Shown piece by piece: positions 60,241-64,000 of a DNA stretch of 64,000 nt. The position numbers and the translations under genes are program-made. The notes below the pieces were generated by a model. It worked only from the letters and a program-made list of their open reading frames with translations. It had not been told where the DNA came from and did no database searches. Numbering within the stretch: the stretch's first letter is position 1; each line of letters starts with the position of its first letter. Origin of the DNA: Microbacterium sp. W4I4 (GTDB taxonomy: Bacteria; Actinomycetota; Actinomycetes; Actinomycetales; Microbacteriaceae); contig NZ_JAUSXT010000001.1 of NCBI RefSeq assembly GCF_030816235.1, positions 1-64,000 on the forward strand. Direction: 5' to 3'.

Positions 60241-62462
60241 GCCTGTCGACCCTCGACGGGCTCGGGTTCGGTCTCGGACGCAGCCGCCTCGTCGACCTCG
60301 CGACGGCCAAGACTCGGACGACTGAGGCGCGAGGGCCACCAGATGGCGCGACCGATGTCGTGGCTCAATGCCGGCACGAGCAGCGAGCGCACCACGAACG
60401 TGTCCAGCAGCACGCCGAAGGCGACGATGAAGGCGATCTGCACCAGGAACAGGATGGGGATCACCGACAGCGCGGCGAACGTCGCGGCCAGCACGAGCCC
60501 GGCCGAGGTGATGACCCCGCCCGTCACGGCGAGTCCGCGCAGAATGCCCTCGCGCGTGCCGTGCCGCTTCGACTCCTCGCGCACCCGTGTCATCAGGAAG
60601 ATGTTGTAGTCGATGCCCAGCGCGACGAGGAACACGAAGCCGAACAGCGGCACGGCAGGATCCGCACCCGGGAACCGGAAGACGCCGTTGAACACCAGCG
60701 CCGCGACTCCCAGTGCGGAGCCGAACGACAGCACTGTGGTGAGGATGAGCAGCACCGGTGCGAGAACCGCTCGCAGCAGCAGCATGAGGATCACGAAGAT
60801 CACCACGAGGATGACCGGGATGATGAGGTTCCGGTCGTGGATCGAGGCCGTGTTGGTGTCGATCGACGTTGCCGTGACACCGCCGACGAGCGCATCCATG
60901 TCCTCCAGTTCGCCGCGCAGAGTGTTCACCGTGCTCTCCGCGTCGGCGGAGTCGGCGGCTGAGGCGAGCGTGCCCTGCAGCAGGACGCGTCCGTCGACGA
61001 CCGTCGGCTCGGGCGCGGGGGTTCCGGGAGGACCGAACGCCTTGACGCCGTCCTCGTCGATGGGCGCGGTGCCCGATGCGGAGTCGGATGCCGTCACCGA
61101 GACCGCATCGATGCCGTCGTCGCCGAGCAGCACGTTCGCGGCATCCTGCATCCGCGACTCGTCCACCAGCACGTAGACCGGGCTGCCGGAACCACCCGGG
61201 AAGTGGTCGCCGAGCACGGCCTGACCGTCCCGCGCCTCGGACTGGCCGAGCACCAGATCGGACTGCGGGATGCCGCTGGCCTGCAGCTGCACGACACCCG
61301 CGGCGGCGATCGCCAGCACCACCGTGGTGGAGATCCAGATCATTCGAGGACGACGGCGCACCAGGCGGGCCAGTCGCGGCCAGGCGCCCCGTCCGTCGAG
61401 CGGGTTCTCATCGGCGGCGTGCGCGGGTTCGAACGTCGGGCGGCGCGGCCAGAACACGGCGCGTCCGAAGAGGCCCAGCAATGCCGGGAGCAGTGTGAGC
61501 GCGGAGAGCATGGCGAAGACGATGCCGATGGCCGCGACCGGACCGAGCGTGCTGTTGGACTTCAGATCGCTGAGCAGAAGACACAGCAGTCCTGCGATCA
61601 CCGTCCCTCCTGAGGCGAGGATGGGCTCGAAGGAGCCCTTCCACGCGGCGCGGATCGCCGTCCATCTGTCCTCGGTGAGGCGCAGCTCCTCGCGGTAGCG
61701 CGCGACCAGGAGCAGCGAGTAGTCGGTGGCGGCGCCGATCACCAGGATGAACAGGATGCCCTGGGTCTGCCCGCTGAGCAGCAGGATGTCGAGCTTTGCC
61801 GCCCACCAGACCACCAGCAGTGCCACGCACAGGGCGAACAGACTGGTGCTGAGCACCACCACCGGCAGCAGCAGCGACCGGTACACGATCACCAGGATCA
61901 CGAGCACGGCGAGCAGGGCGACCAGCAGCAGGATGCCGTCGATGCCCGCGAAGCCGGCAATGAGGTCGGCGGTGAATCCGGCGGGTCCCGTGATGTGCAC
62001 GGTGACTCCGTCCGGTACGGCGTCGCGCAGATCGGAGGAGAGCGCGGAGGAGACCTCGCCGACGTCGGCATCCGCGTCGATGGGTACGAACGCCTGCGCC
62101 GCGAGACCGTCCTCGGAGACGATCACGGGGGAGGTGTCATCCTTCACGCCCTCCGCGGTGACCGCGTCGTCCAGCGCCGTGCTGAGCTTCTCCTTCAGCG
62201 CGTCATCGATGGTCGCATCCGATTCGAAGACGACCACGGCGGGCAGCGAGTCCGCGCCGAGGAAATCGCCGAGCGCCTTCTGCACCTCGGTGGCCTGCGC
62301 CGAGTCGGGCAGGTAGGCGGTGCGGTCGTTGGAGGAGACCTCGTCGATCTTGCCGAACAGCGGCCCGCCGAGCCCGGCTCCCGCCAGCCACAGCAGAATC
62401 AGCAGGACGGACAGGAGCGTGCGTGGCCAGGTTCGGCGGGTGTTCTCAGTGCGACGCGACAT
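60237..62462 (-). CDS. MMPL/RND-family transporter
   Basis: 741 residues with about 12 membrane helices in two halves. Each half has the proton-relay Asp-Tyr pair (GAATDYSLLLVARYREE and ALGIDYNIFLMTRVREE). Exporter of lipids or drugs. Divergent MarR-type regulator gene suggests inducible control. Confidence 0.92.
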   Translation of the reverse strand: MSRRTENTRRTWPRTLLSVLLILLWLAGAGLGGPLFGKIDEVSSNDRTAYLPDSAQATEVQKALGDFLGADSLPAVVVFESDATIDDALKEKLSTALDDAVTAEGVKDDTSPVIVSEDGLAAQAFVPIDADADVGEVSSALSSDLRDAVPDGVTVHITGPAGFTADLIAGFAGIDGILLLVALLAVLVILVIVYRSLLLPVVVLSTSLFALCVALLVVWWAAKLDILLLSGQTQGILFILVIGAATDYSLLLVARYREELRLTEDRWTAIRAAWKGSFEPILASGGTVIAGLLCLLLSDLKSNSTLGPVAAIGIVFAMLSALTLLPALLGLFGRAVFWPRRPTFEPAHAADENPLDGRGAWPRLARLVRRRPRMIWISTTVVLAIAAAGVVQLQASGIPQSDLVLGQSEARDGQAVLGDHFPGGSGSPVYVLVDESRMQDAANVLLGDDGIDAVSVTASDSASGTAPIDEDGVKAFGPPGTPAPEPTVVDGRVLLQGTLASAADSADAESTVNTLRGELEDMDALVGGVTATSIDTNTASIHDRNLIIPVILVVIFVILMLLLRAVLAPVLLILTTVLSFGSALGVAALVFNGVFRFPGADPAVPLFGFVFLVALGIDYNIFLMTRVREESKRHGTREGILRGLAVTGGVITSAGLVLAATFAALSVIPILFLVQIAFIVAFGVLLDTFVVRSLLVPALSHDIGRAIWWPSRLSRPSLGRREVDEAAASETEPEPVEGRQA

Positions 62463-62497
62463 GCTGGCCTTTCCGGAAGAATCTATAGAGAAGCGTA

Positions 62498-62548
62498 TTG
62501 CTAGCCAAGCGAGAAAGCAACGAGGCGTGAGTTCGCTATGATGACGAC
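62498..62548. promoter_or_regulatory. Divergent promoter region of MMPL and marR-type genes
   Basis: TATGAT (62537-62542) is six bases before the MarR ATG, so that transcript should be leaderless. TTGCT (62498-62502) and AGCAA (62516-62520) form short inverted arms in the middle of the region, a possible MarR site. Confidence 0.5.
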
Positions 62549-63109
62549 ATGGGTGAGGATCAGGACGTCTCGGTGTACGACGTCGACTCCAGCGATCCTC
62601 AGCAGATCCTCATCGATCGCACCGGAATGGCTGCTCCTGACATCCGTCAGATCAGCGAGCTGATGGCGGCGCTGGGGCAGCTCCGCGAAGCCGAGGAGCA
62701 CCTCTCCGAGGCCTCCCGGCGCTACATGCGGCTCAATGAGACCGACATGCGGGCGCTGCACTATCTGATCGTGTGCGCCCACCAGAACTTCATCGCGACC
62801 CCGGGCGGCATCTCGCATCATCTGCGAATATCGTCGGCATCGACCACCAAGCTCCTGGACCGACTCGAACGCGGAGGGCACATCATCCGCGCGCCTCACC
62901 CGACCGACCGGCGGGCGCTCGCGATCTCCATCACCCCGGAGACGCACCAGGCGGCGATGGAGACGGTGGGACGCCAGCAGGCCAAGCGCTTCTATGCGGC
63001 CGCACGCCTCACCCCGGCGGAACGCGATGTCGTCATCCGCTTCGTCCGGGACATGGCGCAGGAGATCGCGCCCGGAGATGAGCCCTGGGCGCAGCCCACG
63101 GAGGAGTGA
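62549..63109 (+). CDS. MarR-family regulator
   Basis: 186 residues. Winged helix in the centre (ISHHLRISSASTTKLLDRLE, then RAPHPTDRRALAISIT). A ~50-residue N-terminal extension is longer than usual. Divergent from the MMPL exporter and likely its repressor. Confidence 0.9.
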   Translation: MGEDQDVSVYDVDSSDPQQILIDRTGMAAPDIRQISELMAALGQLREAEEHLSEASRRYMRLNETDMRALHYLIVCAHQNFIATPGGISHHLRISSASTTKLLDRLERGGHIIRAPHPTDRRALAISITPETHQAAMETVGRQQAKRFYAAARLTPAERDVVIRFVRDMAQEIAPGDEPWAQPTEE

Positions 63110-63139
63110 CGATCCCGCCCGCCGGCACTCAACCGTGCC

Positions 63140-63145
63140 TAGAGT
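63140..63145 (+). promoter_or_regulatory. Probable -10 box of a leaderless small gene
   Basis: TAGAGT lies six bases before the ATG at 63152. Confidence 0.5.
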
Positions 63146-63151
63146 GTGGTC

Positions 63152-63313
63152 ATGGACAAGAAGCGACCGGGGGAGCCCGAGCGGCCGGCGGCCGTCGAGG
63201 CCGAGGAGGCGCTGCGCGATGCCGACACCGCGGTCGACGCGGCCAAGGCCGAGGCGCGGCGCTGGGGAGGCTCCGACAAGAAGCCCACCGAGCCGAAGGA
63301 TCGCTTCTGGTGA
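63152..63313 (+). CDS. Small charged protein
   Basis: 53 residues, rich in Lys, Glu, Ala and Arg (MDKKRPGEPERPAAVEAEEA...), ending ...KDRFW. Helical and hydrophilic; function unknown. Appears leaderless and overlaps the next start by four bases, so the two are co-translated. Confidence 0.68.
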   Translation: MDKKRPGEPERPAAVEAEEALRDADTAVDAAKAEARRWGGSDKKPTEPKDRFW

Positions 63314-64000
63314 GTTGGATTCCGGTGACCGAACCCGCCCGTCGGCGTGAACTGCTCACGGCGGCGGTCGGGCGCGCCCATGCCGCGAAGGCGTCGGCGG
63401 AGCGCCGCGAACTCGCGGTCCCCGAGACGGATCAGGGCGAGATCTGGACGACCGAGGACGGCGCCACGATCGTCTGGGCGATGCCCGACGAGTACCGGAT
63501 CGTGCTGGCTGATCTGCTCACGCACGAGACCGACCCCGCGGCGGTGTGGCGCCTGCTCGAGGAGCTCGCGGGAGAGGCCGGCTGGTCGGGGGCCTGGAGT
63601 GTCAGCGCCTATGCGGGCCAGGGCAGGGTGGCGGCGCTCGTCGGGGCCGCGCGCGCCACGCGCGTGGCGACGAAGATGCGTGTCGCCGTGGCCGGCGTCC
63701 CTGCACCTGAGGGCATCCGGCTGCATCCGATGGGCGACGCGGACTACTCGGCCTTCCGGGCCGTCGCCGACGAGGAGTACGCGCAGGAGCGATTCGATTC
63801 GGGCTCGGAGCCGACGATCGAGGCCGCCCGACGCGTCGCGGAGGAGCAGATGTTCGAACTGCTGCCGGAGGGCCCGCGGACACCGGGCCACAGGCTGTGG
63901 GTCGTGCGCGATCGCGACGATCGGCGAGCGGGCATGCTGTGGGTGCATTTCGGCGAGGGTGTGGCGTTCATCTACGACATCGCCATGGACGAGGACCGCC
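63310..64000 (+). CDS. GNAT acetyltransferase, cut by window end
   Basis: At least 230 residues open to the end of the window, from GTG 63310. The C-terminal half (GIRLHPMGDADYSAFRAVA, then GHRLWVVRDRDDRRAGMLWV and FIYDIAMDED) is a GNAT fold, and the missing part should hold the acetyl-CoA loop. A ~115-residue N-terminal region precedes it and may be a second, degenerate GNAT-like domain. Substrate unknown. Confidence 0.78.
   Translation, partial: MSWIPVTEPARRRELLTAAVGRAHAAKASAERRELAVPETDQGEIWTTEDGATIVWAMPDEYRIVLADLLTHETDPAAVWRLLEELAGEAGWSGAWSVSAYAGQGRVAALVGAARATRVATKMRVAVAGVPAPEGIRLHPMGDADYSAFRAVADEEYAQERFDSGSEPTIEAARRVAEEQMFELLPEGPRTPGHRLWVVRDRDDRRAGMLWVHFGEGVAFIYDIAMDEDR

Overview
The window is a piece of a high-GC actinobacterial chromosome, most likely Microbacterium or a close relative in Microbacteriaceae. 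This rests on the 16S/23S sequences, the tRNA-free rRNA spacer, the very high GC of ordinary genes, leaderless starts (a TANNNT box about 6 nt before the start codon), and a conserved gene block familiar from actinobacteria. All functions are read from sequence motifs; no database search was run.

Layout. (1) 1-5527: a complete 16S-23S-5S rRNA operon with leader and terminator. (2) 5555-28912: a conserved housekeeping block in the order repeat/TPR protein, HAD phosphatase, small protein, tlyA, nadK, recN, pyrG, NUDIX, xerD, then parA, scpA, scpB, rluB-type gene, tyrA, cmk, der. It resembles the M. tuberculosis Rv1691-Rv1713 region. It is interrupted between xerD and parA by a seven-gene catabolic cluster (15669-22267) that looks like gamma-glutamylation-dependent use of an amine or amino alcohol: permease, FadR-type regulator, glutamine-synthetase-like ligase, aldehyde dehydrogenase, SDR and class I amidotransferase-type hydrolase (seven including its promoter-proximal order is six enzymes/transport/regulator genes; no amine oxidase is present). 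(3) 28999-36025: accessory metabolism, including a leucine/valine dehydrogenase, a NUDIX-NYN fusion, a DUF222-HNH nuclease, and a DUF2262/YhhN/S4 operon whose yhhN is frameshifted.

(4) 36158-45033 is the most interesting part. A tRNA-Pro(GGG) gene is followed by two tandem genomic islands bounded by repeated copies of the tRNA 3' end (36190-36232, 43124-43166, and a shorter one at 44978-44998). Every att copy is followed at once by its own terminator-like hairpin. Island 1 carries decayed genes and then a compact system: a protein of the alpha-glutamyl/putrescinyl-thymine pyrophosphorylase (5-hmdU DNA kinase helical) class, a thymidylate-synthase-like enzyme coupled to a thymidylate-kinase-like enzyme, a zinc-ribbon protein, a ThsB-like TIR protein and a SLATT/DUF4231-like two-TM membrane protein. 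Island 2 carries one larger TIR protein between two imperfect direct repeats. Neither island has a visible integrase. The gene content suggests anti-phage or conflict systems linked to thymine nucleotides or modified thymine; this function is inference.

(5) 45397-64000: ordinary accessory chromosome, including msrB and a frameshifted msrA, a TetR-regulated FAD monooxygenase with a clear palindromic operator, a DUF2231-Rieske protein, a long secreted rhamnogalacturonan lyase, a CDP-alcohol phosphatidyltransferase, a UdgX-type uracil-DNA glycosylase, an hsp20/MerR pair around a palindrome, an MMPL exporter with a divergent MarR regulator, and a GNAT gene cut by the window end.

Four loci (yhhN, dprA-like, a small membrane gene, msrA) carry one-base frame disruptions. 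Those in island 1 look like real decay; yhhN and msrA could also be residual sequencing errors.
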